A stretch of 50,000 bases of DNA from the NCBI GenBank assembly GCA_956465555.1, contig OY101120.1, forward strand, positions 1,360,001-1,410,000, written 5' to 3'. Below the pieces are notes generated by a model that was not told the DNA's origin, did not search any database, and saw only the letters and a program-made list of their open reading frames with translations. This document shows, piece by piece, positions 30,125 to 39,093 of this stretch; positions within the stretch are counted from its first letter, which is position 1; each line of letters starts with the position of its first letter. This DNA is from Nitzschia sp. pyKryTriq1. Taxonomy: Eukaryota > Bacillariophyta > Bacillariophyceae > Bacillariales > Bacillariaceae. The position numbers and the translations under genes are program-made.

Positions 30125-30729
30125 AAAGATGCAATGGTGTCGTCTCTACAAGATATAGATAAATATTGCTCTTATTAGTATTGTAACAGAATGTTTCTTT
30201 CTGAATAGTATTGTGAGCCTATTTTATTGTTTACTTTTGCTACTCCTCTTGATCTTCCAGAAAAACTTCCAGCAGTAATTGCAATTGCATTTCCAGTAGT
30301 AAATCCACAGGATTCTACTGTCTTTCACCTTCCCACATCAACAATACATGAGTAGTTCATCAGTCGTCAATCGTCATGGTCGACATTATTTTTTGTACAT
30401 ACCGGTGATGAGTGATGAGGGAGTAAAGTTTCTGACTTCGCGTAGCCTCTGGTACTTGCCCTACGAAGCCATTTTAAAGTGCCTCGGGAGGCATTTAAAG
30501 CTCTTTCAGTACCTCGGCTGGCACATCAATCTCACTATATGGATATCGGATCTGTTCCACGAGACATGACCGATGTGAGATTACGAGTACGTACTGTATG
30601 TATGTTTAATGTTTAACCTTGCACTTTGAACTTATTTGTTGATGAATCTATCGATTGAAGTCTTTCTCGACTTTCAAATATCGAATCTCGGCTGCCCACG
30701 AAGTTGCACTACAAGAGCCAAGAAAACCA
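30125..30729. other. Upstream region of the kinase-like gene
   Basis: No gene seen. The region is AT-rich. An imperfect repeat reads CTACGAAGCCATTTTAAAGTGCCTCGG and then GGCATTTAAAGCTC near 30460-30500. Confidence 0.35.
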
Positions 30730-32007
30730 ATGTCGCACGAAGGAGATCTTGAGGAAGACAAGGCTGCCAAGCTCAAGCTTGTGCTCGAGAAGCTTACGCC
30801 CTACTGCACGGAAGACTCGGAACATGCAACCTTCCGAAAGATGGCTACTGCGATCGCGGTGGGCCATGAACTTGTTGGAGAAAACCTAGAGGGCTCCACA
30901 AACTTCTCGTACCGCGTTCACCTCAAAGGAAAGCCTGAGGATTCGCTCTTTGTGAAAATCGCCTTTGACTATGCTCGCTGGAACCCAGGCAAATCTTTCT
31001 ATGACTTGGACCGAATCACCACTGAATTTAACATGCTGGAGCAGTTCTCCGAGCTTCTCAAGCCCTCCGCACCTGTAGCAAAGCCATATCTATGTGTGGA
31101 TATAGCGCCAAGCATCAGAATGCTGGTTGCTCAATGGGCGCCCGCCCATGAAGTCTGGGGTAATCAATTCGTCAGGGGGGAGCTCGACAGCCGCGTTACG
31201 AGACAAGTTGCCAGCTTCATCGCGAGGGTCAACACGGAGAAATTTGATGATATCAATCTCAACGATGGCATCAAAGATTCATTCAGAGGCCTTTACCCGA
31301 TCGCCAAGGGTGCCTTTGGACAAATGATCAGCGCCGAAGGAGAACCGGCCAACCACTTTTTCGCCTATGCACGCGAACTTGGTCAAGAAAGATTTGACGA
31401 AATCATCGACGGACTGGCGGCGGCTTACGAAAGAACCGATGTCCTCTTGCATGGCGATACACACGCCATAAACATATTAGTGGAACCTAACTCCAAAGAT
31501 GGCACTTTTGGCGAAAAGGGCGAGTATTTTGTCTGCGACTGGGAAATGGTTCATGTCGGGGACAAAGGAAGGGACCCTGGCACTTTTTACGCATGGCCAA
31601 TCCTCTGTGCCTACTTCTTGGCGGCTAGGGGGGAGAAGAAGAAAGCGTATGGAGTCTTGGAATCGATGAAAGAGTTCTGGGACGTTTACTCTGCGAGTTT
31701 GATTGAAAACGAGAGCAAGTACAAAGATGACCTGGTGTCAGTCCTCCGATCATCTCTCGGGTGGTGTGGAGTCTACATGTTTATTGCAAACTATTTGGTC
31801 GGGGTTCAACGAAACTACATGCCATTTGATCTGGTATCCAAGGAAGCCTCCGACTTGTGTTTGGCCTGTGTCGCCATTACGGGTGTAAAGTGTTTGGAAA
31901 ATGGATTCCTCAATGTAGAAGCAGCATTAACAGTGGAGGAGCTCTGGAAATGGTTCGACGACCTAATTGCGGAACAGATTGAACTCGTCGCCGACAAATG
32001 CTCTTAG
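30730..32007 (+). CDS. APH-fold small-molecule kinase, methylthioribose-kinase-like
   Basis: 425 aa from the first in-frame ATG at 30730; the longer frame upstream begins with TTG. The fold is the aminoglycoside/choline-kinase type. A glycine-poor nucleotide loop (NLEGSTNFSYRVHL, about 52-65) leads to the Lys of SLFVKIAFDYA (about 76). The catalytic Brenner motif is LLHGDTHAINILVEP (about 239-253), and the metal-binding DWE is in YFVCDWEMVHVG (about 271). The segment after it (GDKGRDPGTFYAWPILCAYF) and the helix YGVLESMKEFWDVYSASL resemble S-methyl-5-thioribose kinases of the methionine salvage pathway more than choline kinases. The substrate is inferred, not shown. It converges on tRNase Z with a 216-bp gap. 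Confidence 0.7.
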   Translation: MSHEGDLEEDKAAKLKLVLEKLTPYCTEDSEHATFRKMATAIAVGHELVGENLEGSTNFSYRVHLKGKPEDSLFVKIAFDYARWNPGKSFYDLDRITTEFNMLEQFSELLKPSAPVAKPYLCVDIAPSIRMLVAQWAPAHEVWGNQFVRGELDSRVTRQVASFIARVNTEKFDDINLNDGIKDSFRGLYPIAKGAFGQMISAEGEPANHFFAYARELGQERFDEIIDGLAAAYERTDVLLHGDTHAINILVEPNSKDGTFGEKGEYFVCDWEMVHVGDKGRDPGTFYAWPILCAYFLAARGEKKKAYGVLESMKEFWDVYSASLIENESKYKDDLVSVLRSSLGWCGVYMFIANYLVGVQRNYMPFDLVSKEASDLCLACVAITGVKCLENGFLNVEAALTVEELWKWFDDLIAEQIELVADKCS

Positions 32008-32223
32008 CCAAGGGCTTCATTGAACGAAAGCGACTACTGTCAGTCAGAACATTTTTCCTCCCTCCAATACATTATTCGATTAATTAACGTCAAAATATCA
32101 CCAGTAGCGGTAGAAAAACACTGCGAGTAGACTCTGCAGCAGTAGTAGGAGCGTAATTGGCAAAAGAAAATGGTTTATTCGAAAGCTTCAATGTGTTTTG
32201 CCGCCGAGTCCCCGGGCTTGCGG

Positions 32224-34551
32224 TCACTCTTCCGCAGATCCTTTACTTTGCCGTACCGGCAGGATCATGAAATCCCAGGCAGCTGCCACTTTGTTCGATT
32301 CAAGACCCGATGCCTTCACTGCCTGGCCTTCAAGTCTCATCATGATCGACAAGCTGTCGACTGACTGATCACCCTTGTAGCGAGCGCTGAAGTGGTTCAG
32401 GACTAATTTCTTTGCTCGAACCCGCCTCGCAAACTGCCCAGCCATATAAGGTGTGGAATGCCCGTGAACGATGGCGTCACGGGTAACCGCTTGTAGATTT
32501 GTATCCTTGTCAATACCGGATAAAAAACTGTTAGTTGCTTCGTGCACTACGACGTCGGCGCCGATGGCCAAACCTGTAAAAGAATATGAAACATCAGAGA
32601 CCGAAGTGTCGAATTTTTCAACGTCACATGCTCTCGTTACCTTCAATTGCTCTAGAGCTTGCAGTGTCACCACATATGACCACTTTTCTGCCTCTTCTCG
32701 GAGGTTCCACTGCTTCCTCTTGAGTGATCACCGTCCCATCAGGAAAAGTAAATGCACTGCCTACTGGCAAATTTTTAATGACCGCAAGAGCTTTCATTGG
32801 AATTTTGAAACCAGCTTCTTTCAATGCATCAAGGTTGTTCCTGACAATTGGTGTGACCACTTCATCACGAAGTCGTCCGGGCTTGCTCTTCTCCTCCACC
32901 ACGTATCCAACGCAGGGGACAGAGTGTGACATCGGAGCTGCGAAAACTTTCACATCCTCCTCGTCTTCAACTTCCCAGACTGGGGCATCATCAGAGCTCG
33001 AAGGGTGATCGTAAACAGGGTAGATGTCACGCCCACCATCAAGCTCGCCAAACTGCACGGATGGTTGCAAGTTCATCTTATCTGCTTGCGATATCCAACT
33101 TTCTCGATCTTCGCCTGCAAGCCCCTGGTATCCCCATCGAGGTGAGTTTTTATCCTTCGTGCTTAAACCCCTGTAAAAATAGCGATTCGCTCGTCTACTG
33201 AGCTCCCACTCGGGAGCAATTGGGATGTCTTTGAGCTCATGCACTCGATAATTTGGCACGATTCTAGACACAGAGTATCTTATTGCAACCCTCAACCACA
33301 TTCGCAAGCCCTCGGGTCCATAAATATCAATTGGTGCGGACGTCTGTCGGTCCCGATCTTGGCCCATAAGACACAGCAAACCCGGTAAGCCAAAGCTATG
33401 GTCCCCATGCGCATGAGTGATGAAAATCTTGTTTATTTTGCCTGGTCTCACCGAAACAGTTCTTTGGACTTGCAGCTGAAAGCAGAAGACAGAGTATGAG
33501 CAGAGATCAAGAGCTCTTCCAAACAACGCACCACTCGTAGAAAATGCATCAGAAAAGTGTATCAATAATAAGATGAGTATCACCATCGAGAAAACTTCTC
33601 TCAGACTGGTGCCAGCATCTAAATTTTCCTCATCTGCAATTTATCTCCTGTGTGTTGAGTTTCCTGTTGCAAACCACGTACCTGCGTGCATTCGCCACAA
33701 TCAAATAGCCATGTTCCTCCATTGAACGATCCACCGACGGAACTATTGGTCCCCCCAGGTACCCCATGAATTGCCTGTCGATTCCAATTTAATCTGAGTG
33801 CTGTGCAACTTACACCACGGCTTACACCCGGTGTACAACTCGCCGTTCCAACAAAAATAACGTCCATGTCACCCGTTAGTTGCGTTGATTCGCCGTCAAA
33901 AATAGGATGATATTTTTGCCGTATATCTTCTTCACCCAATCCGCTACAATCGTTGTCTCTGAGAGGCGGGTATTGTTGATAAACCCTCTCAAATGAGGCC
34001 TCTTTTGCCGTCTGAGACGAACTTGATCCATTCGCACCTGCATTTTTCTTTGGCATTGAAAGAGGGCCATGTTTACTTCGTGAGCTTGGTTCGTGTACGG
34101 CTTCCTTACTCGTAGTGCCCTCGCCAGAAGACGCCCCCTCCAACAGATCTGTCGGAGAAGCATCGAGCGACGACGGGTCCAGATTCTCCTTAAGGAAAAG
34201 GACCAAATCTTTTTTCAATTTGAGACGCGAGAGAACTCCTCTCTGATTCAAGGTTGAAACCTTTAAAAGATCTCGCAGCTCCTTGACAGTCATCGACTCT
34301 AGTTGTTTTTCGAGTGCATATATCGATGATGATGTCGTTGCTGCCGCAACCTGCAATCTAGAATTTCGCGGATGCAACGCTATGGGCAGCAGAGAGCTTT
34401 GGCAACTTCGCTGCTGTAGGAATGCCGATACAGGAGGACCGTGTAATGTAGGATGCAGCAGAAGCCCAAGTGAACATAGGCGAAACATACCCCCACGAGT
34501 CCTCTTTCGTGGAGCATAATGGCGCGGAGAAGACTCGATCCAGCCGTGCAT
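32224..34551 (-). CDS. tRNase Z (short ELAC1-type) with SAP domain, probably plastid-targeted
   Basis: Three exons: 34551-33682, 33475-32641 and 32573-32224 (introns 206 and 67 nt), giving 684 aa. tRNase Z is the metallo-beta-lactamase-fold endonuclease that removes tRNA 3' trailers. Motifs seen: DVIFVGTASCTPG at the domain start, WLFDCGECTQ, the zinc motif FITHAHGDHSFGLPGL, VVICGDTASS, ADVVVHEATNSF and NHFSARYKG. About 100 residues are inserted in the middle. The N-terminal extension includes a SAP-like helix-turn-helix (about 82-127, MTVKELRDLLKV, LKLKKDLVLFLKENL). A second in-frame ATG at 34488 (Met22) begins MFRLCSLGLLLHPTLHGPPV then SAFLQQ, a signal peptide with the plastid VSA|F motif. 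So Met22 is probably the plastid-form start, giving 663 aa. Confidence 0.88.
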
Positions 34552-34878
34552 GCTGCGAGAAAACGGGCGACGGGGGATGGAGGTAAAAGGGAAAAGGGGA
34601 ACAAGAAAGTTGCTCGGCCAATTTACCTACAACCGGTTTCCAGCATTGGGAAGCAACTTCTCTAGTCTTCTTTAGACCGCCGTGAATAGAAAGAGGAAGG
34701 GACTCTACTGTGTTCGTGGAGAAATAAAGGTTTCGCTGCTATCTTGCCATCAATAATGCTATTGTACGAGTGAGTATTATTAAGTCGGCCGGTCGATGGT
34801 CGATGGTCGATCATGAGTGATGATGGGTGGATGTGATGAGAGCTGTGGATCGCGGACGCCGCCGGAGGGGAACTGTAT
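34552..34878. other. Upstream region of tRNase Z
   Basis: No gene in these 327 bases. Two GTCGATGGTCGATGGTCG-like words lie at about 34793-34811. The left target-site duplication (TGTAT, 34874-34878) of the adjacent LTR element is at the right end. Confidence 0.4.
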
Positions 34879-35031
34879 TGTCACTACGTGTGAAGTAAAT
34901 CAATAGGAGGAGCTTAGTAGATTTATGAGACTAGTGGTGATGAGAGCATCATGGCTCCGGTATCGGTCGTTGACGGACGATGGACGGACAGTGACGTCAC
35001 ATATGGATCTTGGATACCGATAGGAGAAACA
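34879..35031 (-). repeat. 3' LTR (relative to element)
   Basis: 153 bp, TG...CA, matching the other LTR at 36103-36255. It carries the palindrome TGACGTCA at 34992-34999. The end of the RNase H-like ORF runs into it. Confidence 0.93.
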
Positions 35032-35570
35032 CACCCTCGCATATGAGTCGTGACTGTGTTGGCTTCAGGACGCTGTAGATACTGGTAGCGCATGATTTTG
35101 TGATGGGAAGGTGGGTGGTGTTTAGTGAAATAGTCTGCTTTGTTGAGGCGACCGGGTGCCCAGTAGAGGTGAAATTGTTTTTGGGCAATGCGGTCTTTGA
35201 GCCAATGATACCGCATGTCGAAGGCTTTGGAACGTTTCATGCGGACTTGGGCTTTGAGAATGTCATGTGCGGTGGAGTTGTCGGTCTCGAGAGGCGTGCC
35301 GGTGGTGGGCTGGGGATGGCCCATTTCTTGGAGTGCAGTGATGATGGGGATGGCTTCTTGAGCAGTGACGAAGAGGCCGCCGGTTTCGGCTTCTGAAGCG
35401 GATGCTTGGACACCACGAAGAGTCTTGCAAAGAACATGAATGGGACCATTGGATGTTGGTAGGGGAGGATCGCTGAATGTGCGATTGCTGAGAAAGTAGA
35501 TGCTGGCGCAGCGGCTTCGCGCGTTGGGAAGAACGAGGTAGGCGGCGTCAGCGATGATGTAGAGGATCAT
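34923..35570 (-). CDS. RNase H-like C-terminal pol ORF of the LTR element
   Basis: 215 aa from the ATG at 35570, overlapping the gag stop by ATGA. Copia RNase H features: IIADAAYLVLPNARSRCASI, SASEAETGGLFVTAQEAIPI, LETDNSTAHDIL, RSKAFDMRYHWLKDRIAQKQ and LYWAPGRLNKADYFTKHHPP. The ORF lacks the reverse transcriptase before it. The reading frame is intact and extends into the 3' LTR. Whether the protein is made is unknown. Confidence 0.75.
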   Translation of the reverse strand: MILYIIADAAYLVLPNARSRCASIYFLSNRTFSDPPLPTSNGPIHVLCKTLRGVQASASEAETGGLFVTAQEAIPIITALQEMGHPQPTTGTPLETDNSTAHDILKAQVRMKRSKAFDMRYHWLKDRIAQKQFHLYWAPGRLNKADYFTKHHPPSHHKIMRYQYLQRPEANTVTTHMRGCVSPIGIQDPYVTSLSVHRPSTTDTGAMMLSSPLVS

Positions 35571-36073
35571 ATCGCTGGGGTAGTACCGAATCGTGGCATC
35601 GGGATGAGTAGCAGATGCAGTAGTAGCGCGCGGATGCTTGCGGAGTACTGGCCGGTGGCTCTGTTGAGTACTGCACGTAGGTAGATAGGGTCAATGGTTT
35701 CGACTATCTGCGCGATGAGCGCTTTTTCTGTAGCTTGACAGAGGTCGAACGTTTGCTTCAGTTCGCGCCAAACGTCTTTGGCCGCTTCAATTTGAGGGCC
35801 CGTGCCATTGGCGGGGGGGACGAATGGTCCTGGGTTCGCTGGGGACACCCATGGGACAGTGTTGGGTAGCGTTGCGTACCTGACGTCGGACAAAATTAGG
35901 CCCAAATGGCCGTATAGTCCGCCACCGATAGTGGTGGGCACAGAACTGGCGTTGGCCTTGAGTTCTGTGAGTAGAGTTTGTAGGGACTCGTACACAGGTT
36001 GACCGTGGAGACGAGTGAGCACTTTGTGCTGGAAGTAAGTGTCTTTGACACTGGGAATACGGGAGGACATCAT
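35567..36073 (-). CDS. Gag-like ORF of the LTR element
   Basis: 168 aa from the ATG at 36073, shortly after the 5' LTR. It includes LTRLHGQPVYESLQTLLTEL, SSVPTTIGGGLYGHLGLILS, YATLPNTVPWVSPANPGPFV and ETIDPIYLRAVLNRATGQYS. The last two match the copia gag pattern I recall from diatom elements ('NPGP', 'IDP.YL..L.N..TG'). It is shorter than a full gag (about 300-400 aa) and stops at a TGA overlapping the next ORF's start (ATGA). Confidence 0.75.
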   Translation of the reverse strand: MMSSRIPSVKDTYFQHKVLTRLHGQPVYESLQTLLTELKANASSVPTTIGGGLYGHLGLILSDVRYATLPNTVPWVSPANPGPFVPPANGTGPQIEAAKDVWRELKQTFDLCQATEKALIAQIVETIDPIYLRAVLNRATGQYSASIRALLLHLLLIPMPRFGTTPAI

Positions 36074-36102
36074 GGTCAAAACTAAGAAAAATCACTAAGC
36101 TC

Positions 36103-36255
36103 TGTCACTACGTGTGAAGTAAATCAATAGGAGGAGCTTAGTAGATTTATGAGACTAGTGGTGATGAGAGCATCATGGCTCCGGTATCGGTCGTTGACGG
36201 ACGATGGACGGACAGTGACGTCACATATGGATCTTGGATACCGATAGGAGAAACA
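36103..36255 (-). repeat. 5' LTR (relative to element)
   Basis: 153 bp, matching the LTR at 34879-35031. It carries TGACGTCA at 36216-36223, which would sit in the element's own promoter region. The sequence just inside it (minus strand, GAGCTTAGTGATTTTTC) is where a primer-binding site would be. It does not look like the usual initiator-Met type. Confidence 0.93.
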
Positions 36256-36995
36256 TGTATGTACCGGTACCATACCAGAACAGGTACACAAGTACTGTAC
36301 CAGGTACAGAGGAACGGGGTACACGGACTGTACGTACTGTCGCGCGTCTAGAGATGGGGCCCGGGAGCGGGTGCGGGGGGGAGGGGGTACGACCGGTATG
36401 GTACTGTACGTATGTACTACAGTGCATACACTAGAGCGCGGACCCCGGACAGACCCATGGGGGGCGCCGCCGGCCGCCGGCGGCCCCCCCCCTCGGACCG
36501 ACCCGGGGATGGAACAGGCATCATGCATGCATCCATTTACATTCTACCGGTCGAATACTGGTACGTACTGTACAGTTGACTATCACAAGAACCTGTAGAA
36601 TTCTTGGTGGGTGAAGGCAGGCAGGTTGAAGCAAGCAAGGTATGTACGGGTCCATCATTATCATATTCATATTTGTATAATAACAACAAACGCAATTATT
36701 GAATCACATACAAGATTTGGAATTGACATACATTTCTGTAGATAAGATAAAAGTTCCCGCCAGCCGGCCCTCGCTAAAATGGGGGGAAACAAAAATATTG
36801 CATCAAATTGAAATGTTTTGCATGATCTTGTTCTTCTCCTACGAAGTACTGTAAGAACGATTGCACGCATGGTCACCTTGCCCCTGTCCTCAGCAACAAC
36901 ATCGACAAGCAAACATACAAGAGGGTAACAACAACACTACAAGTGCGAAAAGGAATTACTTCCACCGAAAAAGAAACAGAACCAGAACCAGAACC
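36256..36995. repeat. GTAC-rich and C/G-rich spacer
   Basis: No gene supported. Positions about 36256-36330 and 36395-36430 are GTAC-rich (ATGTACCGGTACCATACC). A GC-rich self-complementary stretch (GGCGCCGCCGGCCGCCGGCG) starts at about 36463. The 5' end of the next gene lies at the right. Confidence 0.6.
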
Positions 36996-38444
36996 ATGAT
37001 GCAGGAGGAGGAGTCTGCCTCTAACTCGCCGTTAAATCACGGTCAGCCAAGTCCTCAGACAGAAAGCAGGGAACCGATGGACGAATCATCCACCAGGCAA
37101 CAGTACACCGCCCCAACTCCCTCTGCGTCCATCGGCCCATCGACAGGAGGGGCTTCCATCCCGCAAAAGAACCCAAGGAAAGATCGAGAGCGCAAGAGTG
37201 GATTCGAATCTGTGCAAGATGTAATCTTCGAGTCGATGCAGGAGACACACCGTTTGAGTCATTCGAGGTCGGGAAATGTAGGCGTATTGGATTCGAACGC
37301 TAGCGTCTTCTTGGATACTGTCAAGGATCTGCAGGTCGTAGCCTCTGGGACGATATCCACCATCAAGGGATGGGCGAAACAACACTCACAGGAGGCTGAG
37401 AACGATCTTAGTTCAACGCAAGTCCAACAACAAAAGACAGCAGCGAGCCAAGCAAACGGCGAGGCTACTTCCGGTGTCGAAGAAGTCGGAGCGGTGGCCC
37501 AGTCACAGGCTCCAACTAACAGCCCTTTCCCAGATCTAGTGTGGCCGTTCGCCATGTGCGGGATCGATGTGCAAGCGAGGTTGCCGGAGAAAGACAATTT
37601 TCGCCCTCACATGCACAAAGTTAAAGAGGCCATGTCCAAGGCCGTAAATGGAGATCTAAACAACGTAGCGAACGACATCTGGAAGTTTGCAGCAGGCAGC
37701 AAAGATGATGACGATAACACAGTTGGAAGTCTGGACACTTTACAGGAAGAGAACAACCAACTCCGCCGCCTTGGATCTTGGGGAACCGTTAATACTGCCG
37801 GTACTGGAGGCACAGCTGATACTGGTTTGAACGGTTTGGAGTCATCTGGGCCCACGCCGGATGAGATCCACATTAATCTGGAAGATGATGATGGAAATAT
37901 CATTCACCCAGTCCTGTTGCAAAAAACCCAACAGGCCCGTGAGAAGCGGACCCCACGACGAGAGAAACTCGTCAAATTCGACTATCCGCCCATCAAGTCT
38001 CTTCGCCAATGCCCTCGGCCGGACCCAGAGGACCTTCCCAATCTTTTCTTTACTGAACACGAACTGGATCAAATTGAAGACGATAGATATTCGACCATGA
38101 GCACAGATGACATTGAAATCGTCGCTGTCTCATCGAAGGGAGAGGAAACCCAGCCCGCAAAGTCAAAGCTTAATAATTACAAGTCTCCCAAAGCAAAGCA
38201 AGGGGTTCAAACTACTTTTGATGACTCCCCTCCCATGGAGCACAGTCCTTGCAATCCTCGAGATCAACCAGAAACTGGATGGAAGCAGACTCGAGGGAGA
38301 AATTCCACACCTTATAGGCGTAGACGTGATGAAGACGACGAGGAGGCAGACTTTCCCACTCACCAATCGAAATCACCATCAAACAGTGGTCGTCTCGTCA
38401 AAGGAGTCCAAATATATTTGCGGGAGCGGTCAACGGGAGCTTGA
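36996..38444 (+). CDS. Unknown, largely disordered protein
   Basis: 482 aa from the ATG at 36996; the longer frame upstream starts with TTG. Most of it is polar and low complexity. Three islands look conserved-type. One is GFESVQDVIFESMQETHRLS with FLDTVKDLQVVASGTISTIK. The second is PFPDLVWPFAMCGIDVQARL. The third, near the C-terminal third, is KLVKFDYPPIKSLRQCPRPD followed by EDLPNLFFTEHELDQIEDDR. I have a memory of the YPPI-S-LR...PR...LFFTE-EL motif in other diatom proteins, but no functional name. No signal peptide or membrane segment. Function unknown. Confidence 0.7.
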   Translation: MMQEEESASNSPLNHGQPSPQTESREPMDESSTRQQYTAPTPSASIGPSTGGASIPQKNPRKDRERKSGFESVQDVIFESMQETHRLSHSRSGNVGVLDSNASVFLDTVKDLQVVASGTISTIKGWAKQHSQEAENDLSSTQVQQQKTAASQANGEATSGVEEVGAVAQSQAPTNSPFPDLVWPFAMCGIDVQARLPEKDNFRPHMHKVKEAMSKAVNGDLNNVANDIWKFAAGSKDDDDNTVGSLDTLQEENNQLRRLGSWGTVNTAGTGGTADTGLNGLESSGPTPDEIHINLEDDDGNIIHPVLLQKTQQAREKRTPRREKLVKFDYPPIKSLRQCPRPDPEDLPNLFFTEHELDQIEDDRYSTMSTDDIEIVAVSSKGEETQPAKSKLNNYKSPKAKQGVQTTFDDSPPMEHSPCNPRDQPETGWKQTRGRNSTPYRRRRDEDDEEADFPTHQSKSPSNSGRLVKGVQIYLRERSTGA

Positions 38445-39093
38445 GCTGTCACTACTTCTGCACGCTTCACTTCGTGTTGCAATGTTGGTCTAGCCCACTA
38501 GTCGCATCTCCAAAGATTGCTGACGCTCTGAGTTTGGAGCCTAGCTTCGTTTCGATTCATTTGGAATGTCGGAATCTAAAGCACGGCTGCCGGCGTCCAT
38601 CAAGTCGTCGAGCTCCAAGTCAAGGCTCTTCGTCACGACCCTACTTACTACAGGTTCCTAGTTCTCACACGATCGAGTCTATCTAGGAGGCTTTTTAATA
38701 GATTTTTTAATATTTTATGTTTTCTTTACGTCTGGAGAGATCAAGAAGTTCCTTCGACTTGCAAGAAGCACGAACAGCATATCATGTGCATTAGAATGTC
38801 TACTAGACTACTAGGACTGACTGGTTCTGTTCGACTACTGACTGTGTAGAATCATCATCATGTGAAAAATAGCATGCAGCACTCCCGTCAGTCTTGACTC
38901 TGGTACGAATGTATTCGTGTACGTAACAGGAGGTGAGGAAGGCCCGAAGTATGTACTCGTACAGAAGTTGTCTGGCGGAAATGCGCTGACTGGAAACCAT
39001 GCTTGCACTGGATTGTGTCTTGGCCTAGTAGACTAATGCATCTTACGTGATATCTACTTGTAGATTCAAAGGCTCTGTGCAACCGATATTCGA
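38445..39093. other. Convergent 3' spacer
   Basis: These 649 bases lie between two stop codons. No gene, repeat or RNA gene was recognised. It is AT-rich around 38690-38730 (TTTTTAATATTTTATG), possibly a 3' end signal. Confidence 0.4.

Larger units (their letters stand above)
34879..36255 (-). mobile_element. Compact non-autonomous Ty1/copia-derived LTR element
   Basis: Two 153-bp direct repeats (34879-35031 and 36103-36255) appear identical by eye, and each starts TG and ends CA. A 5-bp target duplication, TGTAT, flanks the element (34874-34878 and 36256-36260). The 1377-bp element reads on the minus strand. The interior keeps only a gag-like ORF and a C-terminal RNase H-like ORF; protease, integrase and reverse transcriptase are deleted. 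The matching LTRs and intact TSD imply recent insertion, presumably driven by enzymes from a related full copy elsewhere. Confidence 0.93.

Noticed and set aside
30655-30729. 25-residue N-terminal extension of the kinase-like protein
   Set aside because: The extension begins with TTG; the first ATG is at 30730.
36861-36995. 45-residue N-terminal extension of the disordered protein
   Set aside because: Begins with TTG and is low complexity (Gln/Asn/Arg-rich); the ATG at 36996 is the plausible start.
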